Below are positions 20,461-29,338 of a DNA stretch of 44,238 bases, in pieces. Position numbers and translations under genes: made by a program. Each line of letters opens with the position of its first letter. Within the stretch, counting starts at the first letter, position 1. The notes beneath the pieces are model-generated. The model was not told the origin of the DNA, searched no databases, and saw only the letters and a list, made by a program, of their open reading frames with translations. Source of the stretch: Mycobacterium asiaticum (GTDB taxonomy: Bacteria > Actinomycetota > Actinomycetes > Mycobacteriales > Mycobacteriaceae); assembly GCF_001673365.1 (NCBI RefSeq), contig NZ_LZLS01000048.1, forward strand, positions 1-44,238. The letters run 5' to 3'.

Positions 20461-20600
20461 CGGCTCGAGCGCCAAATCCCGTGCGTCACATCTATCACTG
20501 GCCAGAGACATACGTGTGTTTGCCCGGCTCATAGCGACACACACCCGAGCGCAACCTGACCACGGCTAGGCTGGATATGGCCCGCAGCCGGAAGTGTGAG

Positions 20601-21305
20601 ATGACCCCACCAAGAGGCTTTCTCCGGCGGACGTCGACGCGAAAGTTCCGCGACCGCCACGACGCGGGCCGTGTGCTGGCCGAAGCCCTGTCGTCCTACC
20701 GCGGCAAATCCGATCTTTTGGTCCTCGGGCTTGCTCGGGGCGGCGTCCCCGTGGGGTGGGAGGTTGCCGCAGCTCTGGGTGCCGACCTGGACGTTTTCCT
20801 GGTCCGCAAGCTCGGTGTGCCGCACTGGCCGGAACTGGCGATGGGAGCGCTGGCCAGCGGCGGGCGTGTGGTGATGAACGACGACGTAGTGGCCAACCTC
20901 AGGATCAGCGACGAGCAGGTGCGAGCGGTTATCGAGAGCGAGACGGCCGAACTCACCCGTCGTGAGCACGCGTATCGGGGTGGCCGGGCCGAGGCGGATC
21001 CGCGCGGCAGAACCGTGATTTTGGTCGACGACGGCATCGCCACCGGAGCGAGCATGTTGGCCGCGGTCCGGGCGGTGCGGGCGGCGGGCCCTCGGTCGCT
21101 GGTCGTGGCGGTGCCGGTCGGCCCGCTTTCAGCGTGCCGGCAGCTGGGCGCGGAAGCCGATGACGTGGTGTGCGCGACGGTACCGCCCGATTTCGACGCC
21201 GTCGGACAGGTCTACGGCGATTTTCATCAGGTAAGTGACGACGAGGTCCGCGACCTGCTGGCCAGACCGGCCAAGGGGCCGTTCAACGACACCCCGGCGC
21301 GCTGA
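20601..21305 (+). CDS. Phosphoribosyltransferase-fold protein (Rv2143-like)
   Basis: A 234-residue protein with a type I PRTase fold. The PRPP-binding motif VILVDDGIATGASM (about residues 137-150) has the two acidic residues and the following Thr-Gly-Ala-Ser loop; LGLARGGVPVGWEVAAAL (about 42-59) is the pyrophosphate-loop strand. The nucleobase or other acceptor is unknown. It corresponds to Rv2143 by position, although I recall that protein as longer. ATG 20601 is preferred because GGAAG lies 6 bases before it; ATG 20577 is in frame and adds eight residues. It lies just right of the tRNA island and converges on the small membrane-protein gene. Confidence 0.83.
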   Translation: MTPPRGFLRRTSTRKFRDRHDAGRVLAEALSSYRGKSDLLVLGLARGGVPVGWEVAAALGADLDVFLVRKLGVPHWPELAMGALASGGRVVMNDDVVANLRISDEQVRAVIESETAELTRREHAYRGGRAEADPRGRTVILVDDGIATGASMLAAVRAVRAAGPRSLVVAVPVGPLSACRQLGAEADDVVCATVPPDFDAVGQVYGDFHQVSDDEVRDLLARPAKGPFNDTPAR

Positions 21306-21306
21306 A

Positions 21307-21609
21307 CTACTTGTTGCTCTCGTCGCCGGCCGCCGCGGTTTCCTCGGATTCGGCGTCCGCCTCTTCCGGGTAGTCGACGGCGGCCTCGTCGGCCGGTTCA
21401 TCCTCGTCGCGCTCTTCGCCGTCGGCATCATCCTCGTGGCCGCCCGCATCACGCTGCTGGCGTTCCCGAACGGCGTCGATGATCAACAGGATCACGCCCA
21501 GCACACTGGCGCCGATACACACCCACGCGACCAGTTCATTGCTGGTAACGACGGCGAACACCAGCGCGACCAGCCCGATGAGGGCTAATACGAGCGCAAT
21601 GATCAGCAT
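21307..21609 (-). CDS. Small membrane protein with acidic tail (Rv2144c-like)
   Basis: A 100-residue protein with two transmembrane helices, LIIALVLALIGLVALVFAVV (residues 2-21) and LVAWVCIGASVLGVILLIIDAV (about 26-47), followed by a strongly acidic, disordered cytosolic tail rich in Asp, Glu and Ala. It sits directly downstream of wag31, as Rv2144c does in M. tuberculosis, so it may be linked to polar growth, but no function is known. The stop lies one base beyond the convergent PRTase stop. Confidence 0.83.
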   Translation of the reverse strand: MLIIALVLALIGLVALVFAVVTSNELVAWVCIGASVLGVILLIIDAVRERQQRDAGGHEDDADGEERDEDEPADEAAVDYPEEADAESEETAAAGDESNK

Positions 21610-21669
21610 TGGTCATCCTCCCGCCGGCGAGGTGCCGGAGCGCGTTCGGGCCGAGCTACCTGCCCGAGG

Positions 21670-22473
21670 CTAGTTGTTGCCCCGATTGAATTGGTCAAAC
21701 CCGCCCGAGTCCGCGCTGGAGTCAACCGGCGCCGCCGATCCACGCTGCCCGAGTTCCTCGAGCTGGGATTCCAGGTAGGTCTTGAGGCGGGTGCGGTATT
21801 CACGCTCGAACGTCCGCAGCTGTTCGAGGCGGCCTTCGAGCACCGTGCGCTGCTGGTTGATGGTTCCCATGATTTCGGAATGCTTGCGTTCGGCGTCGGC
21901 TTGCAGCGCGTCGGCCTTTTCCTGGGCCTGGCGCAGCTGGGTCTCGGAACGCGACGTGGCGTCGGCGAGCATCGCGTCGGCCCGCTGGCGGGCCTCGGCG
22001 ACCGTGGTCTCGGCGGTGTGCCGGGCCTCGCTGAGGATCTGGTCCGCATTGGCGCGAGCATCGGACAGCATTTTGTCCGACTCGGCCTTGGCGGTGCTGG
22101 TCAGGCGGTCTGCGGTGTCCTGGGCCAGGCTGAGCACGCGGGCGGCCTTGAGCGCCTGCTCCTCGTTGCTGCTCGACGACGACGGCGCGGGGGCTGCGAC
22201 CGGGGCGGGCTTGGCCGGCTCCGGCTCGGGCTCGTAAGCGGGGATCGGCTGAGCGACGGTCGGAGCTGCAGCGGTGCCGCCTCCCCCGGCGGCCAGCTCC
22301 TGGTCCAGCTCGGCGATCCGCTGACGCAGATCGGAGTTCTCCTCAATGAGCCGGGTCAGTTCGTTCTCCACCAGGTCAAGGAAGGCGTCTACCTCGTCCT
22401 CGTTGTACCCGCGTTTGCCGATAGGCGGCTTACTGAACGCCACATTGTGGACGTCGGCAGGTGTAAGCGGCAT
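21670..22473 (-). CDS. wag31: Polar growth and cell-shape protein Wag31 (DivIVA)
   Basis: The 267-residue coiled-coil protein gathers at poles and septum and directs mycobacterial tip growth. The DivIVA N-terminal domain is intact: [20 protein letters not shown] with the membrane-binding tip, then [21 protein letters not shown] Pro/Glu-rich linker (about residues 62-100) follows; Thr72 in the linker may correspond to the PknA-phosphorylated Thr73 of M. tuberculosis. From about residue 107 to 245 there is a long heptad coiled coil ([17 protein letters not shown] and so on), ending with [12 protein letters not shown] 22473 is chosen because MPLTPADV is the family start and AGGGGA lies before it; the open frame runs 25 codons further upstream. 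Confidence 0.96.
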   Translation of the reverse strand: MPLTPADVHNVAFSKPPIGKRGYNEDEVDAFLDLVENELTRLIEENSDLRQRIAELDQELAAGGGGTAAAPTVAQPIPAYEPEPEPAKPAPVAAPAPSSSSSNEEQALKAARVLSLAQDTADRLTSTAKAESDKMLSDARANADQILSEARHTAETTVAEARQRADAMLADATSRSETQLRQAQEKADALQADAERKHSEIMGTINQQRTVLEGRLEQLRTFEREYRTRLKTYLESQLEELGQRGSAAPVDSSADSGGFDQFNRGNN

Positions 22474-22517
22474 TCTTTTTGTCCCCTCGAGTTCCTGGAC
22501 GGTCAAACAATCTGGAA

Positions 22518-22548
22518 AGTGTAGAACGGAGCGGTAGCCGTCTGGCAA
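22518..22548 (-). promoter_or_regulatory. Candidate wag31 promoter
   Basis: On the minus strand TTGCCA (22543-22548) and TACACT (22518-22523) are 19 bases apart, somewhat wide. It would give a leader of about 40 nt. It lies at the edge of an AT-rich stretch (about 22590-22700, near 40% GC over 22621-22680) that fills the rest of the 270-base gap between the YggT-like gene and wag31; nothing else was recognised there. Confidence 0.35.
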
Positions 22549-22743
22549 CTGCCGTCCATCCTGTCACACCAGACTCGGCGGTTGCCGATTGGAGCAATAA
22601 ATAAGGACAGATTGCATTCTCTTTTGAGCTCTGCAGCCAAATAAATCACATCCCTTAGATTCCAATTATCAGGCGAATCAAACTTGTCGCCTAATCGTGG
22701 CCGAACCGTCTCTTTGCTACATCCAAGCAGTGACAGTAAGGCG

Positions 22744-23034
22744 TTACGCGGCCGCTCCGAACGCCAGTTGCATGCCGATGAACGCCACCAGCAACAGCAC
22801 CAGGATGGACAGGTCTAAGCGGACGGCGCCGATAGTGATCTGCGGGATGAGCCGGCGCAGCAGTTTCACCGGCGGGTCGGTGACCGACATGATGATTTCC
22901 AGGATCACCACGGTGATGCCGGTGGGACGCCAGTCCCGGCTGAACGAGCGGATCCACTCGATGACGACCCGCGCAATGAGCAGCAGCCAGAACGTGAAGA
23001 GTGCAAACCCCAGGATCTGAAAGAACAGCACCAA
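22744..23034 (-). CDS. YggT family membrane protein (Rv2146c-like)
   Basis: A 96-residue membrane protein with two hydrophobic helices flanking the family's conserved amphipathic part: FFQILGFALFTFWLLLIARVV, then EWIRSFSRDWRPTG, ITDPPVKLLRRLIP-like segment (SVTDPPVKLLRRLIP), and a C-terminal LDLSILVLLLVAFIGMQLAF. YggT proteins are linked by genome context to sepF and division; the molecular role is not settled. TTG 23034 gives the length I recall for Rv2146c. The ribosome-binding site is weak, and the frame is open for 35 codons further upstream. Confidence 0.82.
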   Translation of the reverse strand: MVLFFQILGFALFTFWLLLIARVVIEWIRSFSRDWRPTGITVVILEIIMSVTDPPVKLLRRLIPQITIGAVRLDLSILVLLLVAFIGMQLAFGAAA

Positions 23035-23141
23035 CGAGAGACCGACCTTATCGACGAGAATGATGAGAACGTCTGCCGCCCTATGAGCGGCGACCGCAAG
23101 CCTACCGACCCGCCCGCGCGTGGCAGGCTCGGCACGCAATC

Positions 23142-23174
23142 AGCCCGGCCGGACAACTGTGCTCCGACCGGGCT
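23142..23174 (-). terminator. Stem-loop downstream of sepF
   Basis: AGCCCGGCCGGA (23142-23153) and TCCGACCGGGCT (23163-23174) pair over about 11 positions with one mismatch around a 9-base loop, 30 bases after the sepF stop. There is no strong U-tract, so it may attenuate or stabilise rather than fully terminate. Confidence 0.45.
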
Positions 23175-23203
23175 AATCAGCGGTGGCTCGCCTTTGAGTA
23201 AGC

Positions 23204-23875
23204 CTATTGGTAAGCGTAGAAACCGGTTTCGGCGATCCGGCGACGCTCCTCCGGGGACACGTCGACGTCCGCCGGCGACAGCAGGAAGACCTTCGTCGCG
23301 ACCTTGTCGAAGGAGCCCCGCAGCGCGAACGCAAGGCCAGCGGCGAAGTCGACCAATCGCTTGGCATCGGCGTTGTCCATCGACACCAGGTCCATGATGA
23401 CCGGCGTGCCGTCGCGGAACCGCTCACCGATGGTGCGCGCCTCGCTGTAGTCCTTGGGCCGCAGCGTGGTGATCTTCGACAGCGGGTGGCCTTCCTCGAA
23501 CATCATCGCCATGCGGCGCGGGTCCATCGCCAACGCACCGCGGGTGGAGTTGCGTAGCCACGACCCCAGCCGCGGACGGCTCATGTCCGGGCGGTCGAAC
23601 TCGCGGGGTGCGAAGCGTCCCTCGTCGGGGTAGCCGCCGCGGTAGCTACTAGGCGGCGGGTAGTCGGTCGGCTCGCCCCGCATGTCGCCGCGTGGGTCGC
23701 GGCGAGGGTCGTCGTATTCGCGGTCGCGTTCGCGCCCTTCATAACGGCCGTACTCGTCGTCGAATCGGGGCCGCGAATAACCGCGGGACGGCGCCCGGTC
23801 GTCGTAATACTCGTCGTCGTAATCCTCCATCGGAGCCATACCGAAGTAGGCCTTGACCTTGTGCAGAGTGCTCAT
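23204..23875 (-). CDS. sepF: Cell division protein SepF
   Basis: The 223-residue protein binds the C-terminal tail of FtsZ and tethers it to the membrane; it is essential in mycobacteria, which lack FtsA. The N-terminal [15 protein letters not shown] is the membrane-binding amphipathic helix. Residues about 17-110 form a disordered linker very rich in Asp, Arg, Tyr and Pro ([20 protein letters not shown]). The conserved SepF domain runs from about residue 128 to the end ([61 protein letters not shown]). Start ATG 23875. It is the only gene between the YggS-like gene and the YggT-like gene, as in other actinobacteria. Confidence 0.95.
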   Translation of the reverse strand: MSTLHKVKAYFGMAPMEDYDDEYYDDRAPSRGYSRPRFDDEYGRYEGRERDREYDDPRRDPRGDMRGEPTDYPPPSSYRGGYPDEGRFAPREFDRPDMSRPRLGSWLRNSTRGALAMDPRRMAMMFEEGHPLSKITTLRPKDYSEARTIGERFRDGTPVIMDLVSMDNADAKRLVDFAAGLAFALRGSFDKVATKVFLLSPADVDVSPEERRRIAETGFYAYQ

Positions 23876-23939
23876 CGTGCGACCCCTTCTAGCCTGGGAT
23901 ATATGTTGTTTGTGATGAAGGTGTGACTCGAGTGACTAT

Positions 23940-24725
23940 TCACGGTGACCGTAACCGGCGATGACCCAATAGCGCGGTACCGACACGCACACACGTCGAA
24001 CCATGTTTTACGGCGATTTCCAAGTCGTTGGACATCCCGGCGGACAGACCGACCGCGTTGGGGAACGCCCTACGCACCCGGCTGTGCTCGGATTGCAGCC
24101 GGTCAAAGGCCTGTTCAGGCTCCCAGTCCAGTGGCGGAACACCCATCAGACCGATCAGTTCCAGGCTGCGCGAACCCTCGACCTGTCCGCAGATTTCGTC
24201 CACCGCACCGGGCGTGCTGATGTCGACACCGCCGCGCGACGCGTCACCGTCGAGGCTGACCTGAACATAGACCCGCAGCGGGTTGCTTCGCCGTTGCTCG
24301 CTTAAGGCACCCGCTACCGCCCGGTCCAGCGCGGTCACCAGAGCGGCGCTGTCGACCGAGTGCACGGTATGGGCCCAGCGGGCGACGGCCCTGGCTTTCT
24401 TGCGCTGGATCTGACCCACCATGTGCCACTGCATTTCCCGAGAGGTGCGCTGGCGGGTCGCTGCCAACAAGCGGGCAAGCTCGGCCATTTTCGCCGAGGC
24501 TTCCTGCTCTCGTGATTCGCCGACGGCGCGACATCCCAAGCGGGACAAAATCGCCACGTCGGTCGCCGGAAAAAACTTGGTGATCGGAAGGAGTTCGATC
24601 TTCCCGACATCGCGGCCGGCCGCCAACGCGGCTCCCGCGAGCCGTGATCGCACCGCGGCCAACGCCCGCGTCAATTCCGATTGGCGCTCCGTTTGCGCTG
24701 AATCTTCGGCCGTCACTGCGGTCAT
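23940..24725 (-). CDS. YggS family pyridoxal-phosphate-binding protein
   Basis: The 261-residue PLP homeostasis protein has the alanine-racemase-like barrel only. LLPITKFFPATDV (about residues 46-58) holds the PLP Lys, GESREQEA follows, HMVGQIQRKKAR is the family's conserved HxxGxxQ-K segment, GLMGVPP is a later strand, and LSAGMSNDLEIAVKHGSTCVRVGTALLG near the C-terminus binds the phosphate. No enzymatic reaction is known; members balance PLP and amino-acid pools. The start is ATG 24725, overlapping the YfiH-like stop (ATGA); a longer open frame upstream is a shadow of that gene. Confidence 0.92.
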   Translation of the reverse strand: MTAVTAEDSAQTERQSELTRALAAVRSRLAGAALAAGRDVGKIELLPITKFFPATDVAILSRLGCRAVGESREQEASAKMAELARLLAATRQRTSREMQWHMVGQIQRKKARAVARWAHTVHSVDSAALVTALDRAVAGALSEQRRSNPLRVYVQVSLDGDASRGGVDISTPGAVDEICGQVEGSRSLELIGLMGVPPLDWEPEQAFDRLQSEHSRVRRAFPNAVGLSAGMSNDLEIAVKHGSTCVRVGTALLGHRRLRSP

Positions 24726-25468
24726 TCCATCCACACCAAGGACGCCAGCCGGCCGGTCGGCGCACCGCGCCGATGGCTGAACAGCGTCGGGTCGGCCAAA
24801 GTGCAACGCGGGTCGACATCGATGGACGTCACGCCCAAACCTCTTAGGTGAGCGGCGATTCCGGCGCGAAGGTCGAGTCCGGGAGTTCCGGCCGCGGTCT
24901 TGGTGCGACTGCCCGGCAACGCCGCCTCCACCTCGGCGGCCATCGCCTCGGGCACTTCGTAATTGGGGCCGCTGATCGCCGGCCCCAACAGCACCGAGAT
25001 GTCGGCGGTCTGCGCTCCCAGCGCCACCATCGCCTCGACGGCACGGACGACCACGCCCCGCCGGGCGCCGACACGGCCAGCGTGTACCGCACCCACGACG
25101 CCGGCCCGCGCGTCGGCCAGCAGCACCGGCACACAATCGGCCGTCACCACCGCCAGCGCCAATCGTGGCGTGCGCGTCACGACTCCGTCAGTGTCGTCCA
25201 GCGCCGTATCCCGGGGGCCGTCGACCACTTCGATACGGTCGCCGTGCACCTGGTTCATCCACACCACCCGGTCGGCGGACAACCCGATGGCCCTACTGAG
25301 CCGCGCCCGGTTCGCCGCCACGGCGGCCGCGTCGTCGCCGACGTGATCACCCAGATTGAAAGTGTCGAACGGTGGCTTCGACACACCGCCCGCCCGGGTG
25401 GTGGTCACCCGGCGGATACGAACGCTCACATTCCTAGTATCTGGAAGTTGTTGCCCACCAAGGCCCAT
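24722..25468 (-). CDS. YfiH/LACC1-family polyphenol oxidase-like protein
   Basis: A protein of about 248 residues with the three zinc-ligand segments of the family: WMNQVHGDRIEV (His), VVTADCVPVLLAD (Cys) and VGAVHAGRVGARRG (His). Bacterial members are reported to act on purine nucleosides (phosphorolysis and deamination of adenosine), and older names call them laccase-like or associate them with peptidoglycan editing. The recognisable domain begins VRIRRVTTTRAGG. ATG 25468 is used because it gives a length near that of Rv2149c; GTG 25429, just before the domain, is an alternative with a possible GATACT -10 right upstream. It sits between ftsZ and the YggS-like gene, coupled to the latter. 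Confidence 0.85.
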   Translation of the reverse strand: MGLGGQQLPDTRNVSVRIRRVTTTRAGGVSKPPFDTFNLGDHVGDDAAAVAANRARLSRAIGLSADRVVWMNQVHGDRIEVVDGPRDTALDDTDGVVTRTPRLALAVVTADCVPVLLADARAGVVGAVHAGRVGARRGVVVRAVEAMVALGAQTADISVLLGPAISGPNYEVPEAMAAEVEAALPGSRTKTAAGTPGLDLRAGIAAHLRGLGVTSIDVDPRCTLADPTLFSHRRGAPTGRLASLVWME

Positions 25469-25529
25469 CGACGTCGAGCCACTATGTTTCGTGGCCGGTT
25501 TGTCGCGCGGCGGCAAGCAAAACGAGACC

Positions 25530-26669
25530 TCAGCGGCGCATGAACGGCGGCACGTCGACGTCATCGTCGTCACCGCCGATGCTCAGCGTCGCACCGTTGG
25601 TGTGAACCGGCACGCTGACCGCGTCGACCGGTTCGAACAGTGTCGAAGTGAGCTTGCCGGCCTTAGCCGTTTCGATGCGGTGCGCTCCACCGCTCTCGTT
25701 GCCGGTGACCGGCTTGCGCCCGGGCCCGGCGTCAAAACCGGCCGCGATGACCGTGACGCGCACCTCGTCGCCGAGCGAGTCGTCGATCACGGTGCCGAAG
25801 ATGATGTTGGCGTCCTGATGGGCGGCGTCTTGCACCAGCGAGGCGGCCTCGTTGATCTCGAACAGGCCCAGGTCGCTGCCGCCGGCGATCGACATCAGCA
25901 CGCCCTGCGCCCCCTCCATCGAGGCTTCCAGCAGCGGCGAGTTGATCGCGATCTCGGCGGCCTTGAGCGAGCGGCCCTCGCCGCGCGCGGAGCCAATGCC
26001 CATCAGGGCGGTGCCCGCCCCGGACATGATGCCCTTGACGTCGGCGAAGTCGACGTTGATCAGACCCGGCGTGGTGATCAGGTCGGTGATGCCCTGCACA
26101 CCGTTGAGCAGCACCTCGTCGGCGCTGCGGAACGCGTCCATCAGCGACACGGCGGCGTCGCCCATCTGCAGCAGCCGGTCGTTCGGGATGACGATCAGCG
26201 TGTCGCAGCTTTCCCGCAGCGCGGTGATGCCGTTTTCGGCCTGGTTGCTGCGCCGCTTGCCCTCGAAAGAGAACGGTCGAGTGACGACGCCGACGGTCAG
26301 CGCGCCCAGCTTGCGAGCGATGCTGGCGACCACGGGTGCGCCACCGGTGCCGGTGCCGCCGCCTTCGCCGGCAGTGACGAACACCATGTCAGCGCCGCGA
26401 AGCAGTTCCTCTATCTCTTCCTTGGCGTCCTCGGCGGCCTTCTTGCCCACCTCGGGGTCGGCGCCGGCGCCCAAGCCACGGGTCGAGTCGCGGCCGACGT
26501 CGAGCTTGACGTCGGCATCGCTCATCAACAACGCCTGCGCGTCGGTGTTGATCGCGATGAACTCCACGCCTTTGAGGCCTTGTTCGATCATCCGGTTGAC
26601 GGCGTTGACGCCGCCACCACCGATGCCCACGACCTTGATGACAGCCAGATAGTTATGTGGGGGGGTCAT
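25530..26669 (-). CDS. ftsZ: Cell division GTPase FtsZ
   Basis: The 379-residue tubulin homologue polymerises into the Z-ring. The GTP-binding signature GEGGGTGTG lies at about residues 101-109, preceded by [15 protein letters not shown]; the synergy loop [22 protein letters not shown] (about 203-224) contributes the catalytic Asp. The C-terminal tail ends [10 protein letters not shown], the segment that binds SepF and FtsW. Two ATG codons are adjacent (26672 and 26669); the second is preferred because GGAAG lies 7 bases before it and M. tuberculosis FtsZ also has 379 residues. It is separated from ftsQ by 258 bases, so it probably has its own promoter. Confidence 0.97.
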   Translation of the reverse strand: MTPPHNYLAVIKVVGIGGGGVNAVNRMIEQGLKGVEFIAINTDAQALLMSDADVKLDVGRDSTRGLGAGADPEVGKKAAEDAKEEIEELLRGADMVFVTAGEGGGTGTGGAPVVASIARKLGALTVGVVTRPFSFEGKRRSNQAENGITALRESCDTLIVIPNDRLLQMGDAAVSLMDAFRSADEVLLNGVQGITDLITTPGLINVDFADVKGIMSGAGTALMGIGSARGEGRSLKAAEIAINSPLLEASMEGAQGVLMSIAGGSDLGLFEINEAASLVQDAAHQDANIIFGTVIDDSLGDEVRVTVIAAGFDAGPGRKPVTGNESGGAHRIETAKAGKLTSTLFEPVDAVSVPVHTNGATLSIGGDDDDVDVPPFMRR

Positions 26670-26761
26670 CATTCGTCTTCCTCCCTGATGGGCTCAGTTC
26701 CCTAGTCTCTGCGGTGTGTCTGCTTGCAAAACCCTCAACCTCAACCATAGAGTTAGAGTTA

Positions 26762-26767
26762 TGTCAA
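26762..26767 (-). promoter_or_regulatory. TTGACA hexamer in the ftsZ leader region
   Basis: A perfect -35 consensus on the minus strand inside an AT-richer stretch with short direct repeats (TAACTCTAACTCTA, GGTTGAGGTTGAGG). No -10 at the standard 17-base spacing is convincing; TATGGT (26744-26749) is only 12 bases away. It supports separate transcription of ftsZ but the exact promoter is uncertain. Confidence 0.35.
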
Positions 26768-26852
26768 GTAGTTCCGCGTAACCAGAACCGTATGGGTACG
26801 ACGGGCACTAACCGCGCAGGCGCGCCGACGCGCCACACGGATTTTTCGTTTG

Positions 26853-26913
26853 CGCCGAGCGTCAAGCTGGCTTCACATTCGACGCCGAGCGTGAAGCCAG
26901 CTTCACGTTCGGC
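26853..26913. repeat. Two tandem 30-bp palindromic units between ftsQ and ftsZ
   Basis: Units at 26853-26882 and 26883-26912 share CGCCGAGCGT-AAGC-GCTTCAC-TTCG with a few changes. Each is also nearly self-complementary; in the second, GCCGAGCGTGAAGCC and AGCTTCACGTTCGGC pair at 13 of 15 positions with almost no loop. They begin 15 bases after the ftsQ stop and may end the long dcw transcript. The differences between units keep or restore pairing in part. Confidence 0.7.
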
Positions 26914-26927
26914 GGAAGACGTACGGC

Positions 26928-27872
26928 CTACTTGACGGTCGGGAGATCCGGGCTGGACACGTCGTAGGTGCGCCCGGGCTGGGTTAACAGCGCGGCCAGC
27001 TTCTCGGCCTTCTCCTCGGCGCGGTCCGTGGTCCCCCAGATCACCACGCGGCCGTCGGCCAGGGTGAGCGTGATCGATGACACCGATGGCGCCGCGATCC
27101 GTCCCACCTGGCTGGCAACCTCGGGCCGCAGCGTGCTCAATACCTTCAGCGCGGCCAGCGTGGCCGGATCGGTCGGCCCCGGATTCTCTACTTCGATATA
27201 GGGCAGCGCGGGCGGTGGCGGGTCGGTCGCGAAATCGACGCCGTCCCGGTCGAACAGGTGCGGGCCGTCCGCGAAGTCCTTCACCACCACCGGAACCCGT
27301 TCGACGATGGTGATCCGCAGCGCCGAGGGGTACTGGCGCTGCACCCGGGCGCTGGCGACCCGCCGAATCGCGGCCACCCGGTCGGCGACCTGGTTGGTGT
27401 TGATCTGCAACAACGGCGTTCCGATCCGCACCTGCGCGGCGTCGAGGACTTCCTCGCGAGTTACCACCCCGGTCCCGGTGACCACGATGTTGCGCGCCGA
27501 CATTGCGGGGGTGAAATACAGAATCAGCCCGAGCCCGATTCCAACCACCACCAGCAGCACCGTGGCGAGCAACATCCGCAGACCCCGAACCACGCCGCGC
27601 GCAACGGGTTTGGGCTCGCTGACGATATGCCCCTTGGCGCGCCGCTTGGCCTCACGACGGGCCTGTTCGATCGCGGTGGCACGGGCCTGAGCAGCGCGCC
27701 GCTCGGCGCGTTCCCGGCGGGCCCGGCGACGCGGCCCCTCGACGTCCTCTTCAACTGCGGGGTCCGGGTCGCGGGTTTCGGTCGTGATCGGTTCGGTGGC
27801 GGCCTCGCCCGGATCGGCGGCAGCTTCGTCGGGGGCCGGCTCAGTCGCTTCGTCGGACTCGGACTCGCTCAC
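26928..27872 (-). CDS. ftsQ: Cell division protein FtsQ
   Basis: A 314-residue single-pass divisome protein. The N-terminal ~95 residues are cytosolic, very acidic at first ([19 protein letters not shown]) and then basic ([15 protein letters not shown]). The transmembrane helix is [23 protein letters not shown] (about 97-119). Outside lies a POTRA domain ([30 protein letters not shown]) and then the beta domain that binds FtsL/FtsB-type partners ([14 protein letters not shown] [22 protein letters not shown]). GTG 27872 overlaps the murC stop (GTGA). Length equals M. tuberculosis FtsQ as I recall. It is followed by tandem palindromes before ftsZ. Confidence 0.95.
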   Translation of the reverse strand: MSESESDEATEPAPDEAAADPGEAATEPITTETRDPDPAVEEDVEGPRRRARRERAERRAAQARATAIEQARREAKRRAKGHIVSEPKPVARGVVRGLRMLLATVLLVVVGIGLGLILYFTPAMSARNIVVTGTGVVTREEVLDAAQVRIGTPLLQINTNQVADRVAAIRRVASARVQRQYPSALRITIVERVPVVVKDFADGPHLFDRDGVDFATDPPPPALPYIEVENPGPTDPATLAALKVLSTLRPEVASQVGRIAAPSVSSITLTLADGRVVIWGTTDRAEEKAEKLAALLTQPGRTYDVSSPDLPTVK

Positions 27873-29338
27873 TGCGACTCCCCCGGCCGCCCGAGTGCCC
27901 CGCGGTTAGCCCGCTGTCGCAGCGCATTCACGATTTCGGGTCCCAGCAATGTCACATCGCCCGCACCCATCGTGACGACAATGTCGCCCGGGCCGGCCAC
28001 GGCCGCAACCTCGCTGGCCACCACTGAGAAGTCCGGTAGGTAGTGCACCGGCGCACTCACGTGTTCGGCGACGCTGGCACCGCTGATGCCGGCCAGCGGC
28101 TGTTCGCGCGCGCCGTAGACGTCGAGCACGAACACCTCGTCGGCGCCACTTAGTGCCTGACCGAATTCGTGCGCGAAAGCCTTTGTCCGAGAATATAAAT
28201 GGGGCTGAAAGACAACCAGTAGTCGGCCGCTGCCACTGTGCAGGAGCACCGCGCGCACCGCCGCCAGCGTCGCGCTGACTTCGGTGGGATGATGAGCGTA
28301 GTCGTCGAACACCCGCACCGAGCTCGCGGTGCCGACCAGCTCGAAGCGGCGGCGCACGCCCTCGAACGAGGCCAGGCCGTCGAGCACCTCGTCGATTGAC
28401 GCGCCGACCTCGGTCGCCGCCAGGAGGGCGCCCAGCGCGTTGAGCGCCATGTGACGGCCGGGCACCGACAACCGCATCACCCGCGGCTGCGCCGCGGGGT
28501 CGATCTCCGGAGCCAGCTGGATATGGGCGACAGCCTCGGTCCCCTGCTGCTCCCAGGACAGCAACCTCGCCGCCAGGTCCGACTTGTCGGACCCGTAGCG
28601 CAGCACCCGGATGCCCAGCTCGGCCGTGCGCTGCGCCAGTGCCGCCGAACCGGGATCGTCGGTGCACACCACCAGGGCGCCGCCGGGGGCCAACCGCTCC
28701 ACGAACGAGTCGAACACCCCGACGTAGGCGTCGGTGCTGCCATAGAAATCCAGGTGATCGGACTCGATGTTGGTGACCACCGCGACGTTGGGGGTGTACT
28801 CCAACAGCGTGCCGTCGCTCTCGTCGGCTTCGGCCACGAACAGGTCCCCGCTGCCGTGGTGGGCGTTGGTGCCGGCCTCCCCCAGTTCGCCACCCACCGC
28901 AAACGACGGGTCGCGCCCACAGTGCTGCAGCGCGACGATCAGCATCGACGTCGTCGTGGTCTTGCCGTGGGTGCCGGTGACCATCAGGGTGGTGCGCCCG
29001 GCCATCAGCTTCGCGAGCACCACCGGCCGTAGCACCACCGGGATGCCGCGGCGCCGGGCTTCGACCAGCTCGGGGTTGGTCTTGGGGATGGCGGCGTGGG
29101 TGGTGATGACCGCGGTGACGCCGCCGGGCAGCTGGTCCAGCGACGACGCGTCGTGGCCGATGCGGATCAGCGCGCCGCGCGCCAGCAGGGCGTGCACGCC
29201 GCGCGACTCCTTGGCATCCGAACCCGACACCTGGCCACCACGGTCCAGCAGGATGCGGGCGATGCCCGACATGCCGGCCCCGCCGATGCCGACCATGTGC
29301 ACCCGCTGCAACTCGGGCGGCAGCTGCTCGGCGGTCAA
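27869..29338 (-). CDS. murC: UDP-N-acetylmuramate--L-alanine ligase MurC
   Basis: It adds the first peptide residue, L-alanine, to UDP-MurNAc (or MurNGlyc) with ATP. The 489-residue protein shows the N-terminal Rossmann motif [11 protein letters not shown], the ATP P-loop [13 protein letters not shown] (about residues 115-127), [22 protein letters not shown] and the C-terminal [10 protein letters not shown] motif specific for MurC. The start is TTG 29338, overlapping the murG stop (TTGA) with GGGAGGA 6 bases upstream. A much longer open frame runs upstream, but it is out-of-frame murG and shows no protein character. Confidence 0.96.
   Translation of the reverse strand: MTAEQLPPELQRVHMVGIGGAGMSGIARILLDRGGQVSGSDAKESRGVHALLARGALIRIGHDASSLDQLPGGVTAVITTHAAIPKTNPELVEARRRGIPVVLRPVVLAKLMAGRTTLMVTGTHGKTTTTSMLIVALQHCGRDPSFAVGGELGEAGTNAHHGSGDLFVAEADESDGTLLEYTPNVAVVTNIESDHLDFYGSTDAYVGVFDSFVERLAPGGALVVCTDDPGSAALAQRTAELGIRVLRYGSDKSDLAARLLSWEQQGTEAVAHIQLAPEIDPAAQPRVMRLSVPGRHMALNALGALLAATEVGASIDEVLDGLASFEGVRRRFELVGTASSVRVFDDYAHHPTEVSATLAAVRAVLLHSGSGRLLVVFQPHLYSRTKAFAHEFGQALSGADEVFVLDVYGAREQPLAGISGASVAEHVSAPVHYLPDFSVVASEVAAVAGPGDIVVTMGAGDVTLLGPEIVNALRQRANRGALGRPGESQ

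Noticed and set aside
19582..20600. Integrase or recombinase gene for the tRNA-Leu island
   Set aside because: No frame of suitable length or Tyr/Ser-recombinase motif lies between the repeats; only the TA pair is there.
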